Shown one piece after another: positions 16,565 to 24,956 of a stretch of DNA of 64,000 nt. Both the position numbers and the translations under genes were made by a program. Below the pieces are notes generated by a model. That model was not told where the DNA came from, ran no database searches, and saw nothing but the letters and a program-made list of their open reading frames with translations. The stretch comes from Litoreibacter roseus (lineage in GTDB: Bacteria > Pseudomonadota > Alphaproteobacteria > Rhodobacterales > Rhodobacteraceae), in NCBI RefSeq assembly GCF_009811795.1, contig NZ_BLJE01000006.1, positions 1 through 64,000 on the forward strand, in the 5' to 3' direction. How positions within the stretch are numbered: position 1 is the first letter of the stretch; each line of letters starts with the position of its first letter.

Positions 16565-19120
16565 ATGAAACCATCTGACAACGTTTTTGGAGAAGGTCGC
16601 ACCGAACAGGACAGGCCCGACGACAAAGAACAACTCGCGGATGCGTTTTCCAGAGCGACGACAGTGACGGAAGAGGATCAGACGCGTAGCGCCCTACACT
16701 ATGGCAGCGAAGAAAACGGCACCCTCGGTCGCAGCGGACAACCCGGTGCCCGGTCCTCGGGGAACGAGCCATGGGGTCGCATTACACCCGACACTAAGAA
16801 CAGTGAAGGAGATGGCGGGGACAGCTTCCCAGCCCGTCATCAGAGCAGCACCAACGATGGCTCAGAGCCAGGCGCGGCCCAACAAATTCCTACAGAGATT
16901 CCGGTTCAAATCGACGCTCCTGAACCCGCGCAAGAGCGTGGACAGCCTGAAAGTGTTACGCCTGCGGATAGTCTCGCAACGACGGGTTCGGACATAACTC
17001 AATCGGCACCAAATGCTCAAACCGGCGCATTGGGTTTCGTTTCCATTGAACAACCAGCTTCTGATCCACAACAGATCGACGATGCCGAAAACACTCCTAA
17101 TCGCGCGCCTGAACAGATCGAGCTTTCCAACATGGCGGTGGCCGAGAATGCCAGTGGCGCTGTGGTCGGCACGCTGTCGGTCATTGATCCCGATGCGGAT
17201 GATCAACACAGCTTTGACGTGTCCGATGATCGCTTTGAAGTCGTAGACGGCGCATTGCAGCTCAAGCCGGGGATCAGCCTTGATAACGAAGATGCCGCCC
17301 GGATCGAGGTCGAGGTCACCGTCACCGACAGCGCTGGCGCGTCCCTCACCCAGAGCTTTGCCCTTGAAGTTTTGGAAGTGCCAGATGTCTCGATCATGTC
17401 TGGCTTCGAAGCTGAGTATTTTGACGTTGACCACAGGTTGTCCGAGTTAAATGACATTGACTGGTCCGGCCCACCGACCCATCAGGAGGTGACATCGGAA
17501 ATCAACTACACCAACGGGCGCGGCTCCTTTTGGGACGGTGGATCCACTGACACGTTTGGCGTAAAAATCTCAGGCAACGTCGAGGTTGAGGAGGCCGGAA
17601 GCTTTACTTTTTTGCTGGGCGGGGACGACGGGGCGATGCTTTTTGTCAACGGCGAGCCTGTTGTGAACAACGACGGATTGCACGGGTTCAGGACACGTAC
17701 GGGCGAGATCGAACTCGAACCGGGCACCCACCACATCGAGGTCCGTTACTTCGAGAACTATGGCCGTGCTGGTCTGAAGCTGGAGTGGGAAGGCCCTGGG
17801 ATTGACGGCCGCGAACTTGTGGCTTCACCTGATCAAGATGCTTTGCAAACGATTGGCGGGATCCCTTTGACTGTCGATCTGGATATTGATCAGGCCGCCT
17901 TAGGTCCCGAGGACACGGTCAAGCTTACAGCGCTTCCCGAAGGCACTGTTGTGTCAGCTGGCGACATATCGATCACGGTGGACGATGCGGGTGTGGCCGA
18001 CCTCACAGGCTTGGACACGCACATCATGTCCATCACCCCATCGCCAGATTTTGTCGGACAGATTGACGCCGAAATTATTATCACCGTGCACGACGTATCC
18101 GGCCAGTCCGCAAGGTCCGCACATCCGCTGACCTTTGACGTCAACGAAGCCAACTTGAACGCTCCAGAGGCCACGATGGTTGGCGGCTTCAAGGCGAGCT
18201 ACTTCGATGTCGATCACAGCTTGCGCGAGATCGCTGACATCGATTGGGACAGCGATCCAACCCATCAGGAATTTGTGCAGGACATCAATTATGTCAACGG
18301 CAAGGGGTCATTCTGGGCCGGCGGATCTACCGATACGTTCGGGGCAAAACTGGAAGGGCAGATTACTGTCAAAGAGGGGGGTGACTACACATTCTTTGCT
18401 GGCGGTGATGACGGTCTGATCGTTTACATCAATGGAGAACCGCTGATCAACAATGATGGGTTACACGGCTTTCGAACCCGCTCTGGCGAAATTGATCTGG
18501 AACCCGGCACATATGACATCGAAGTCCAATACTTTGAAAATTACGGCCATGCCGGACTGAAGCTGGAATGGGAAGGTCCCGATACAGAGGGGCGTCAGCT
18601 TGTCACCTCCGACCTCGATACCGCTGTTGACGAAAACGCTACACTCGAGGTCGGGCTTGATATCGGCGATGCCAGCGATGCGGCAATGATTTCAATCGAC
18701 GGGCTTCCTGCCAATACAATTTTGCACATTGGGGACGTGTCCATCGTAACGGATGGGAAACCTGCAGACTTGACAGGTCTAGACGTGGAGGTGCTGGAAA
18801 TTTCGCCTCCCCCAGGTTTTGAAGGTGTCATCGAAGGACACATTTCGCTGACCGACAAAGCGTTCAACGGGGCAGAAGTAAGCACACACACACCCTATTC
18901 GCTGACTGTTGGCGATGCTGAAATTGCTTCTGAACAGCAAAATCAGGATGACGATCTTTTGCAGCAAAGCGGCGCGAACCAACAGGGTTGGGACGCCGAG
19001 ATGGACCAAAGTGCTGAGGGTTTTTTGGAGGGCGATGTGATGTCAGAAAGTGTGCCGCAACATTCAAGCGACGAGATCGCTGCAGTCAGCACTGATACCT
19101 ATGAGCGGGTCGATTGGTAG
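16565..19120 (+). CDS. Large PA14/cadherin-like secreted protein
   Basis: An 851-residue acidic protein with no signal peptide, consistent with type I export. Residues 1-180 are hydrophilic and of low complexity. A cadherin-like domain follows at about 185-275 (ENASGAVVGTLSVIDPDADD). Two tandem units of 260 residues come next, each a PA14 domain (about 278-422 and 538-682) plus a beta-sandwich module with ADLTGLD. The PA14 domains keep GGDDG, NNDGLHGFRTR and LKLEWEGP. The last 60 residues are Gln/Asp/Ser-rich and end DTYERVDW, a possible C-terminal export signal. No RTX nonapeptides are seen. I chose the ATG at 16565 (GAGG 9 bp upstream) over a GTG at 16538. Probable substrate of the divergent ABC-HlyD operon; PA14 suggests glycan or surface binding. 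Confidence 0.8.
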   Translation: MKPSDNVFGEGRTEQDRPDDKEQLADAFSRATTVTEEDQTRSALHYGSEENGTLGRSGQPGARSSGNEPWGRITPDTKNSEGDGGDSFPARHQSSTNDGSEPGAAQQIPTEIPVQIDAPEPAQERGQPESVTPADSLATTGSDITQSAPNAQTGALGFVSIEQPASDPQQIDDAENTPNRAPEQIELSNMAVAENASGAVVGTLSVIDPDADDQHSFDVSDDRFEVVDGALQLKPGISLDNEDAARIEVEVTVTDSAGASLTQSFALEVLEVPDVSIMSGFEAEYFDVDHRLSELNDIDWSGPPTHQEVTSEINYTNGRGSFWDGGSTDTFGVKISGNVEVEEAGSFTFLLGGDDGAMLFVNGEPVVNNDGLHGFRTRTGEIELEPGTHHIEVRYFENYGRAGLKLEWEGPGIDGRELVASPDQDALQTIGGIPLTVDLDIDQAALGPEDTVKLTALPEGTVVSAGDISITVDDAGVADLTGLDTHIMSITPSPDFVGQIDAEIIITVHDVSGQSARSAHPLTFDVNEANLNAPEATMVGGFKASYFDVDHSLREIADIDWDSDPTHQEFVQDINYVNGKGSFWAGGSTDTFGAKLEGQITVKEGGDYTFFAGGDDGLIVYINGEPLINNDGLHGFRTRSGEIDLEPGTYDIEVQYFENYGHAGLKLEWEGPDTEGRQLVTSDLDTAVDENATLEVGLDIGDASDAAMISIDGLPANTILHIGDVSIVTDGKPADLTGLDVEVLEISPPPGFEGVIEGHISLTDKAFNGAEVSTHTPYSLTVGDAEIASEQQNQDDDLLQQSGANQQGWDAEMDQSAEGFLEGDVMSESVPQHSSDEIAAVSTDTYERVDW
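17396..18955 (+). repeat. Tandem 780-bp intragenic duplication (PA14 plus beta-sandwich)
   Basis: The first unit begins at 17396 and the second at 18176, exactly 780 bp or 260 codons apart. Both encode the same domain order and share long identical peptides such as NNDGLHGFRTR and AGLKLEWEGP. The second unit ends near 18955. An in-frame tandem duplication is the simplest explanation, now diverged at many third positions. Confidence 0.8.
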
Positions 19121-19824
19121 CTATTACAGATCTGTCGTACTAAGGTGGCGCGTCACATTGGATTGGCAAGTCAAGACGTGGTGGGTTCGGCGGGCCATGT
19201 CGTGCGGGTTCTGACAGCCGCGATGTTCAAAGGGAGTGAGGTACCCAATATCGCAACCTCCGCCGCAATACTAATTGCGGGTCGTGCTACATTCGCTTGC
19301 TCTCATACACCGGCATTTCCTCCACCCAGATCCTTGAGTCCATCTGTGAATCACGCTGTGCTCGCTAACATCGCGGCTGTGCTTTTGATGCCTGTCGTTG
19401 GTAGGTTAAAGACCCACCCTGAACGGCGCTTTCTTGAGTGTACAAATCGAAGTTTTTGAGCGATGAATTCGCCACATCATACATTCCAACAAGTTCTGAG
19501 TCGCGGCAGAGAGCGTCTATAAACAGCGACATAGACGATCAGTGATTTTGACGATAGCCGGCATCCATGTCGGATGTTTAAATTACTGGTTTTGTCCGTA
19601 GACAGTCAGTTCGCTGGCACATCATTTCCGCACTGCAGCGAACGTCTCCTTCGGCGGGCCGCGCCGCAGCATAGCCGAGGGTAGGTCAATGGCAGCTATG
19701 GGCCGGGCTTGAATGCGGCCAGAGTCGCCTGCCGCATGGATGCTGCGGTTGCTCCGAGGTCGGCACAGAGCCCTCTTTACCTGATGCTGCACTTCGCACG
19801 AATGTCCGAATGGTGGGCATAACT
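19121..19824. other. Long intergenic region with repeat copy B
   Basis: About 700 bp without a gene I can support. An open frame at 19145-19459 has no recognisable domain, no convincing ribosome-binding site and unusual composition. The right half contains repeat copy B. The region separates the PA14 gene from the convergent DUF4304-like gene and marks a change to more AT-rich sequence. Confidence 0.55.
19593..19759 (+). repeat. Dispersed intergenic repeat, copy B
   Basis: It starts at GTCCGTAGACAGTCAGTTCG, passes CTGCAGCGAACG and GGGCCGCGCCGCAGCAT, and reaches ATGGGCCG. It then continues with a second block ending GCTGCGGTTGCTCCGA that is shared only with copy C. Same orientation as the other copies. 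Confidence 0.65.
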
Positions 19825-20520
19825 CTACGTGCCCGATTTGATGCCTGAATTGAGAAGCCCCATCTCTATTGCCCAGTCTGAAACCACTTTGATATGGCCG
19901 AGATGGGGTGTTTCGTCTGCTTTCAATACCGAAAGGTAGTTATGAAGTATCTTCGAAGCTTCTTCATCATCCCCTCGGGCTGCCAAGATGCAGACCGCTA
20001 GAAGAGGCTTTGGTGTTTCAAAAAAGAAATGTGTGTTTTCTGATGTTGATAACGGCTTTCGGGCGTCAAATCTTCCACTTAGTGGCGTGACGTCTAATAT
20101 GGGATCATAGCTTTCGAAGAGTGCTAACATCTCCAGCGCAGTGTTCAGATGTGGGATAATCAAGTCAAGATTAGCCGCAACCGTTCTAATGCTCTGATAG
20201 TTCTGGGGAAATTGTCCGCGAACTGCACAAAGGTAGTCCGGCACCCATTTCGGATCGATTACATTCTTTCGATAGAGTTCTGCTTCCGGAATGTAGCAAC
20301 CAGCGTGAACGTAGAATTTGCCGTGATCGCATGAATAAGCCCCAACAGAGAAAATTGAAAGTTGGTGGATCAAGCCATTCTCCAGCCTCCGATTGAAGCC
20401 GTTGCGTCGTTTTTTATACCCAAGAGGTTTAAGGGTTTGCGCCATGAAGGCTGCTATTTTCTTTGTATCTTCTGCAAAAGAAGCTGGTTGATCGAAAAGG
20501 GTCAATTGCGCCTCTTTCAT
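19825..20520 (-). CDS. DUF4304-like protein of unknown function
   Basis: A 231-residue soluble protein. The N-terminal half fits the DUF4304 pattern: FMAQTLKPLGYKKRRNGFNR, then HQLSIFSVGAYSCDHGKFYV, then YVHAGCYIP. I recognise nothing in the C-terminal half. The gene is clearly more AT-rich than its neighbours (for example the stretch around 19990-20060), a sign of recent transfer. It stands alone, flanked by repeat copies B and C in the same direction. DUF4304 proteins are scattered in accessory regions and have no defined role, and some could be immunity or stress-type proteins. The start has only a weak ribosome-binding site. Confidence 0.6.
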   Translation of the reverse strand: MKEAQLTLFDQPASFAEDTKKIAAFMAQTLKPLGYKKRRNGFNRRLENGLIHQLSIFSVGAYSCDHGKFYVHAGCYIPEAELYRKNVIDPKWVPDYLCAVRGQFPQNYQSIRTVAANLDLIIPHLNTALEMLALFESYDPILDVTPLSGRFDARKPLSTSENTHFFFETPKPLLAVCILAARGDDEEASKILHNYLSVLKADETPHLGHIKVVSDWAIEMGLLNSGIKSGT

Positions 20521-21131
20521 TCTAATCGCAGAGCTGACGTACTCTGCAACAGAGCATGCACTACTTGCCTATCCTTTGTAAAATTCGATCTTCCGAACCA
20601 GACATTGGCGCAGCCGCAGCGAAGGTCCGAAAAGTCCCGCAGACTGTCAGTTCGCTTGTGCTGAGATCTTGCAATCGTAGCGAACGGCTGGTTCGACGGG
20701 GCCGCGGCGCAGCATCTGATATCGTCAACGGACGGCGGCTTTGGGCCGTCCCCGCCTACCGAGAGCCGCAGACCGAGCTGATGCCGCGGCTGCTCCGATG
20801 ACAGCAACGAGCCCCAGGAGGACTGTGAAATGGTGTTGCGCTTTCTTGTTGCTCAATTCCGCGATCTTGCAACAAGGTTTTGACACATTGCATCTTCAGG
20901 CGGACATGTTGGTTCGAAGCCATTCAATCTAAGAAGAAAAGCGATTACAGAGACTTACAAAACCTCACTATGCCACTCAGTATTGCGCAACCGGACGTTT
21001 TCGCACGGCCCACTATCTCAATAGGCTCCAGACCAAGCATTGCTGCTGTTCCGAGAGGTCACACCCGCCGCATTCGGCACGCTCAAGCCGTTTCAGACCG
21101 ACGTGCCGCTAGCCTGCACCCATCTGATCGA
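20521..21131. other. Intergenic region with repeat copy C
   Basis: About 600 bp without a supported gene between the DUF4304-like gene and phzF. The first half holds repeat copy C. The second half (20820-21130) shows no domain in any frame. The composition jumps to high GC at about 21130, where the phzF coding region begins. Confidence 0.55.
20629..20800 (+). repeat. Dispersed intergenic repeat, copy C
   Basis: The most complete copy. It contains AAAGTCCCGCAGACTGTCAG, GTAGCGAACGGCTGGTTCGA, GCGGCGCAGCATCTGAT and GGCGGCTTTGGGCCG, then the second block ending GCCGCGGCTGCTCCGATG shared with copy B. Same orientation as A, B and D. Confidence 0.65.
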
Positions 21132-21971
21132 TCACTCCATGGTGCGTGCGCGTCCGGCCACCCGCACCGCCGCCCCGACCTTCGCGGTCAGCCTCACGTC
21201 AATCACCGAGGGCGCACCCATGTCCTCGCCCTGGCGGATCGTGAAGCGACCCCCGTGGGGCCATCCGAGGTCGCGCAAATAGCCCGCGAAGGCTGCCGCT
21301 GCCGCGCCGGTGGCGGGGTCCTCAAGTACACCGCCGGACGCGAAGGCGTTGCGGGCTGTGAAGGCCTGATCACCCTCGACATGGACCAGCATGATCGTCA
21401 CCAATCCGTGCCGCCGCATGATGTCGCGCCCAGCACCCAGATCGTAGTCCATCGCCGCAAGCGTAACGCGGTTGCTCAGCGCGAGCACGACGTGGTCCGC
21501 GCCGCCGTGGATGCGCGCCGGGGGCAGGCGATCGTCCAGATCCGTCTCCGCCAGACCGAACAGGGCGAGCGCATCGTCACGCTCCTCGGCGGTCGCCGGG
21601 CGGCTACGGGTTGGCGGAGAAGTCAGGGTCGCCGCCATGCCCGTCGCAGTCGCCTCCGTATCGACACTGATGGCCGCGTCGTTCAGCGTTAGCCGATAAG
21701 TCCCGGGGCCGTACCGCTCTCCCAAGACCGCGCCGAGCGCAATGGTTGCGTGGCCGCAGAACGGCACCTCGGACTCGGGCGAGAAGTAGCGCACGCGCCA
21801 GTCGTCTGTGCCGTCGCCCTGCCGCGCGGCGAAGGCGGTCTCGGAATAGCCGACCTCGGCGGCGATGCGCGCCATCTCGGCCTCGGCGGCCGGTGCGTCA
21901 AGCAGGACGACGCCTGCCGGGTTCCCGCCCCGACCGTCTTGAGCGAAGGCGGCGATACGTTGGACGTCCAT
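21132..21971 (-). CDS. PhzF family isomerase-like protein
   Basis: A 279-residue PhzF-fold protein. The family start is visible (VQRIAAFAQDGRGGNPAGVVL), as is Glu44 in GYSETAF, equivalent to the catalytic Glu of PhzF. The FCGHATIALG motif (about 71-80) and the C-terminal EDPATGAAAAAFAGYL repeat the diaminopimelate-epimerase-like pattern. It probably isomerises or epimerises a small metabolite. There is no phenazine pathway here, so that name should not be taken as function. It is divergent from an Lrp/AsnC regulator with about 126 bp between. Very GC-rich compared with the AT-rich gene to its left. Confidence 0.9.
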   Translation of the reverse strand: MDVQRIAAFAQDGRGGNPAGVVLLDAPAAEAEMARIAAEVGYSETAFAARQGDGTDDWRVRYFSPESEVPFCGHATIALGAVLGERYGPGTYRLTLNDAAISVDTEATATGMAATLTSPPTRSRPATAEERDDALALFGLAETDLDDRLPPARIHGGADHVVLALSNRVTLAAMDYDLGAGRDIMRRHGLVTIMLVHVEGDQAFTARNAFASGGVLEDPATGAAAAAFAGYLRDLGWPHGGRFTIRQGEDMGAPSVIDVRLTAKVGAAVRVAGRARTME

Positions 21972-22097
21972 AGTCTATCCTTTCGTTTTCGGTTGACGAA
22001 CAGCATAGGCGCCGTCGGTATGGCCGTACCGGCGATACTGAAGGCCGAGACGACAAATGGTCTTTCCTTCTGCCGGTCAAAGCGGCAACCTGCCAGC

Positions 22098-22571
22098 ATG
22101 TCAAAGCCTCTCGATCAGATCGACCACGCGATCATCGCCGCGCTCGACGCCGACGGCCGCGCGAGCTTGGCGGAGATCGGGAAGCAGGTCGGCCTGTCCG
22201 GCCCGTCGGTCGGGGAACGGTTGCGCCGCCTACGCGACGACGGCGTGATCGAGGGGTTCGGCGTCCGCGTGGACCCGGACGCCCTCGGCTACACGCTGGA
22301 GGCCATCATACGGATCAAGCCGCGATCCCGGCAGATGCACCTGGTCGAGCAAATGATCCGCGACGAGCCGCGCTTCACCGCTTGCGACCGCGTGACAGGG
22401 GAGGATTGCTTCGTCGCCCGCCTCGCCCTCCTCAGCGTGGCGGAGCTGGACGCCATCCTGTTGCCTCTTCACGAGCGGGCGGAGACGCATACCGCCGTCG
22501 TCAAGTCATCCCTCCTTCGCGGCCGGATGCCCGAACTGGCGCCGCGGCGCCGGGACGAGGCTGCGCGATGA
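22098..22571 (+). CDS. Lrp/AsnC family transcriptional regulator
   Basis: A 157-residue Lrp/AsnC-type regulator. The N-terminal HTH (LDQIDHAIIAALDADGRASL, then EIGKQVGLSGPSVGERLRRL) is followed by the RAM ligand-binding domain (ALGYTLEAIIRIKP onward, with CDRVTGEDCFVARL). The frame is open for 116 codons further upstream, but that part lies antisense to phzF and is not coding; the ATG at 22098 gives the family N-terminus. Its stop overlaps the start of the downstream flavin oxidoreductase gene (ATGA). It probably regulates the divergent phzF and its own operon in response to an amino acid-like effector. Confidence 0.88.
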   Translation: MSKPLDQIDHAIIAALDADGRASLAEIGKQVGLSGPSVGERLRRLRDDGVIEGFGVRVDPDALGYTLEAIIRIKPRSRQMHLVEQMIRDEPRFTACDRVTGEDCFVARLALLSVAELDAILLPLHERAETHTAVVKSSLLRGRMPELAPRRRDEAAR

Positions 22572-23764
22572 CCTCAGATTCTGCTCCGCTCTTCCGACCG
22601 CTCGAACTGCCCTGTGGCGTGGTCCTTCCCAACCGGATCGCGAAGGCTGCCATGTCGGACTCACTTGGCGACGGGCGGGGCAATCCCACGGCGACGCAGA
22701 TGCGGCTGTACGAGCGATGGGCCGCGGGCGGGATCGGGCTGTCGATCATCGGCGAGGTGCAAGGCGACCCGCGCCATGCCGAGAAGCCGGGCAACCTCGT
22801 CCTGGGCGACCTATCCGACCATACGGCCTTCCGCGAACTGGTCCGGCGGGGGTCGGCGGATGGCACGCACCTGTGGGCGCAGCTCGGCCATGCGGGGGCG
22901 ATGACGCATCCGCCCATCGGCACGCCGAAGGGGCCGAGCGCGCTGGACCTGCCCGGCTTGACCAGCGTGGCGCTGACGGCGACGGAGATCGCGGCCCTTC
23001 CGGACGCCTTCGCGCGTACCGCCCAGCTGGCACGCGACCTGGGCTTCGGGGGCGTGGAGGTCCACGCCGCGCACGGCTTCCTGCTCAGCCAGTTCCTGTC
23101 CCCGCTCTTCAACCGCCGGACCGATGCCCATGGCGGCACCATTGCCAACCGGATGCGGCTATTGCTCGACGTAATCGCGGCCGTGCGGTCTGCCGTCGGA
23201 ACGCGCTTTCCCATCGGCGTCAAGCTAAACGCGACGGACCAGTTGGAGGGCGGGCTGACGCCCGAGGACGCGCTGGAGGTGGTCGCCGCCCTCGACAGTG
23301 CGGGGATCGACCTGATCGACGTGAGCGGCGGCACCTACTTCCCCGGTGCGCGCGCCGTCTCCGACGCGGGCGGGTCGGGCGCCTACTTCCTCGACTTCGC
23401 GCAGGCCGCCCGGGACCGGACGGACGTGCCGCTGATGGTCACTGGCGGGTTCAAGACGCGCGCCGCCGCCATCGACGCCGTAACCGGCGGCGGTGCCGAC
23501 GTAGTCGGCCTGGCCCGTGTCCTTGTGCTCGATCCTGACTTGCCCGAGCGGTGGCGCGGCGGTGGCGATTTCGACCCGATCTTCCCTCGCTTCCCCGATC
23601 CGCCTGAGGGTGGCATTACGGCTTGGTACACCATGCAGCTGACCGCGCTTGGGGAAGATCGTGAGGGGCCGGAGTGCGATTTGAGCGTAGCCATCGCTGC
23701 CTACGAGACGCGGGATACGGATCGCGTGACCCGGTGGAACGAACGATTCTCAGCAGTGCGGTAG
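22568..23764 (+). CDS. NADH:flavin oxidoreductase (Old Yellow Enzyme family)
   Basis: A 398-residue FMN-dependent TIM-barrel oxidoreductase. Visible family features are LPNRIAKAAMSD at the N-terminus, WAQLGHAG (about 100), VEVHAAHGFLLSQFLSP with the conserved His pair region, NRRTDAHGG, and GGGADVVGLARVLVLDPDLP in the FMN phosphate site. It should reduce activated C=C bonds of enones or related compounds. There is no C-terminal FeS/NADH domain, so it is the short OYE type. The start overlaps the Lrp stop by 4 bp. The gene is GC-rich like its operon partner. Confidence 0.9.
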   Translation: MTSDSAPLFRPLELPCGVVLPNRIAKAAMSDSLGDGRGNPTATQMRLYERWAAGGIGLSIIGEVQGDPRHAEKPGNLVLGDLSDHTAFRELVRRGSADGTHLWAQLGHAGAMTHPPIGTPKGPSALDLPGLTSVALTATEIAALPDAFARTAQLARDLGFGGVEVHAAHGFLLSQFLSPLFNRRTDAHGGTIANRMRLLLDVIAAVRSAVGTRFPIGVKLNATDQLEGGLTPEDALEVVAALDSAGIDLIDVSGGTYFPGARAVSDAGGSGAYFLDFAQAARDRTDVPLMVTGGFKTRAAAIDAVTGGGADVVGLARVLVLDPDLPERWRGGGDFDPIFPRFPDPPEGGITAWYTMQLTALGEDREGPECDLSVAIAAYETRDTDRVTRWNERFSAVR

Positions 23765-23853
23765 GGCCGTTCCTAGAGTTCGTTTCACGAGTATGTCCAT
23801 CCAGAACGACTTGTTGCGAAAACCAGCGAAATCGCGCGAGCGCCACGTAGTCT

Positions 23854-24870
23854 CTATCTCCCTGCCATGTCCGCGACGGCACCGCGCCGAGACAGCAACT
23901 TTGGGTTGGCGATGGCGAGGACAGACACGAGGATCAGCACGCAGCCGATGACTGCAGCGACGGTCGGAACTTCCGCGAAGACTGCGACGCCCACGATGAT
24001 CCCGAACACTGGCTGTAGCGCGAGGAGGTTGTTCGTCACCACGCCTTTGAGCTGCGGGATGGCGTAGTTGGTGCCCAGGAGGAAACCGATATTCGCTAGC
24101 CCGGCGGCAAGACCGACACCGAGGAGGTAGATCGTGAGGCCCGGCACGCGTCCCGTCCAGAGGCACCACGCGGCGGCTGCGAGCGCCATGACAATTACGG
24201 CGACCATTAGCATCAGGAACGTCGTTTCGTAGTTCGTCAGGTGCGGCGATTGCCACTTCCGCGCGAGGATGCCCCAGGACATGAACAGCGTTGCCAGAAG
24301 CGCGCAGAGCATCGGCCAGTCAAGTATCAAACCAAGCGCGGCACCTGCGCCTGTCCCGGCCAGGATCGTCAGAGCCGCGCCGACGAAGGCGAGCGTCACG
24401 AACATCCCGTCCCGCACGGACATCCGCTCTCCGAACATCACCACACTCAGGACGGCGGGGGTTGGGAGGGCCATAATCACGGCAGCGGAAGCGTAATTGC
24501 CCTCCACGAACGCCACCGTTCCAAGAGAAATCGCGATCACGAACATCGCGACGGCGCGGGCGGCCGTCAGGCGAAGGTCCGATCTCGGCGCGGTGCGGAA
24601 TTTACCGAAGTCGATGATCCGCCAGCACACACAAAGAAGGACAACCGCTCCTATCAGCGACCGAAGCGCGACCTGTTCAACAACGTTGAGGCCTGTGGCC
24701 AGCTCCCGCGCGAAGACACCCATGATCGAGCCAATAAACGCCGCGCCGCCCAGCGCGAGCATGGGGAGCGTCTTTGGCGGTTCGGGTGCTGTCTTTTCCA
24801 CGGTAACCTCAATGTCGGATGCTGCCGAGGCGCAGGTTTCACCCTTGCGCTTGGCTTCAAAACCACTCAT
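23854..24870 (-). CDS. DMT superfamily (EamA) transporter
   Basis: A 338-residue transporter with about ten membrane helices arranged as two EamA repeats (GGAAFIGSIMGVFARELATG near residue 37 and ILARKWQSPHLTNYETTFLM in the second half). It begins with an unusually long hydrophilic N-terminus of about 35 residues. Members export amino acids, metabolites or drugs by proton antiport, and the substrate cannot be read here. It is divergent from an ArsR-type regulator with 86 bp between them, containing a short palindrome, so the pair looks like a regulator-exporter unit. Confidence 0.88.
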   Translation of the reverse strand: MSGFEAKRKGETCASAASDIEVTVEKTAPEPPKTLPMLALGGAAFIGSIMGVFARELATGLNVVEQVALRSLIGAVVLLCVCWRIIDFGKFRTAPRSDLRLTAARAVAMFVIAISLGTVAFVEGNYASAAVIMALPTPAVLSVVMFGERMSVRDGMFVTLAFVGAALTILAGTGAGAALGLILDWPMLCALLATLFMSWGILARKWQSPHLTNYETTFLMLMVAVIVMALAAAAWCLWTGRVPGLTIYLLGVGLAAGLANIGFLLGTNYAIPQLKGVVTNNLLALQPVFGIIVGVAVFAEVPTVAAVIGCVLILVSVLAIANPKLLSRRGAVADMAGR

Positions 24871-24875
24871 ATAGT

Positions 24876-24889
24876 CACTTAGCGAAGTG
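24876..24889. promoter_or_regulatory. Palindrome between EamA transporter and ArsR gene
   Basis: CACTT-AGCG-AAGTG forms a perfect 5-bp dyad just upstream of the transporter start. It is a plausible site for the divergent ArsR-type repressor, although it is shorter than typical 12-2-12 ArsR operators. Confidence 0.35.
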
Positions 24890-24956
24890 TAAATGTAAAG
24901 CGGCGATTATCCGACTGCGCTATGCTCGCTTCGAACCACAGATGAGCAACTTCTAG

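Noticed and set aside
17600-18430. GGDDG motifs in the large protein as RTX repeats
   Set aside because: They occur once per PA14 domain in the expected place (GGDDG-x-x-x-NGEP) and do not form tandem nonapeptides.
19145-19459. 104-codon open frame after the PA14 gene
   Set aside because: No domain, no ribosome-binding site, unusual composition, and not clearly separated from the repeat-bearing intergenic sequence.
22382-22567. Longer N-terminus for the flavin oxidoreductase
   Set aside because: The extra 62 codons lie out of frame inside the Lrp gene and are Arg/Gly-rich shadow sequence; the ATGA overlap start fits the family.
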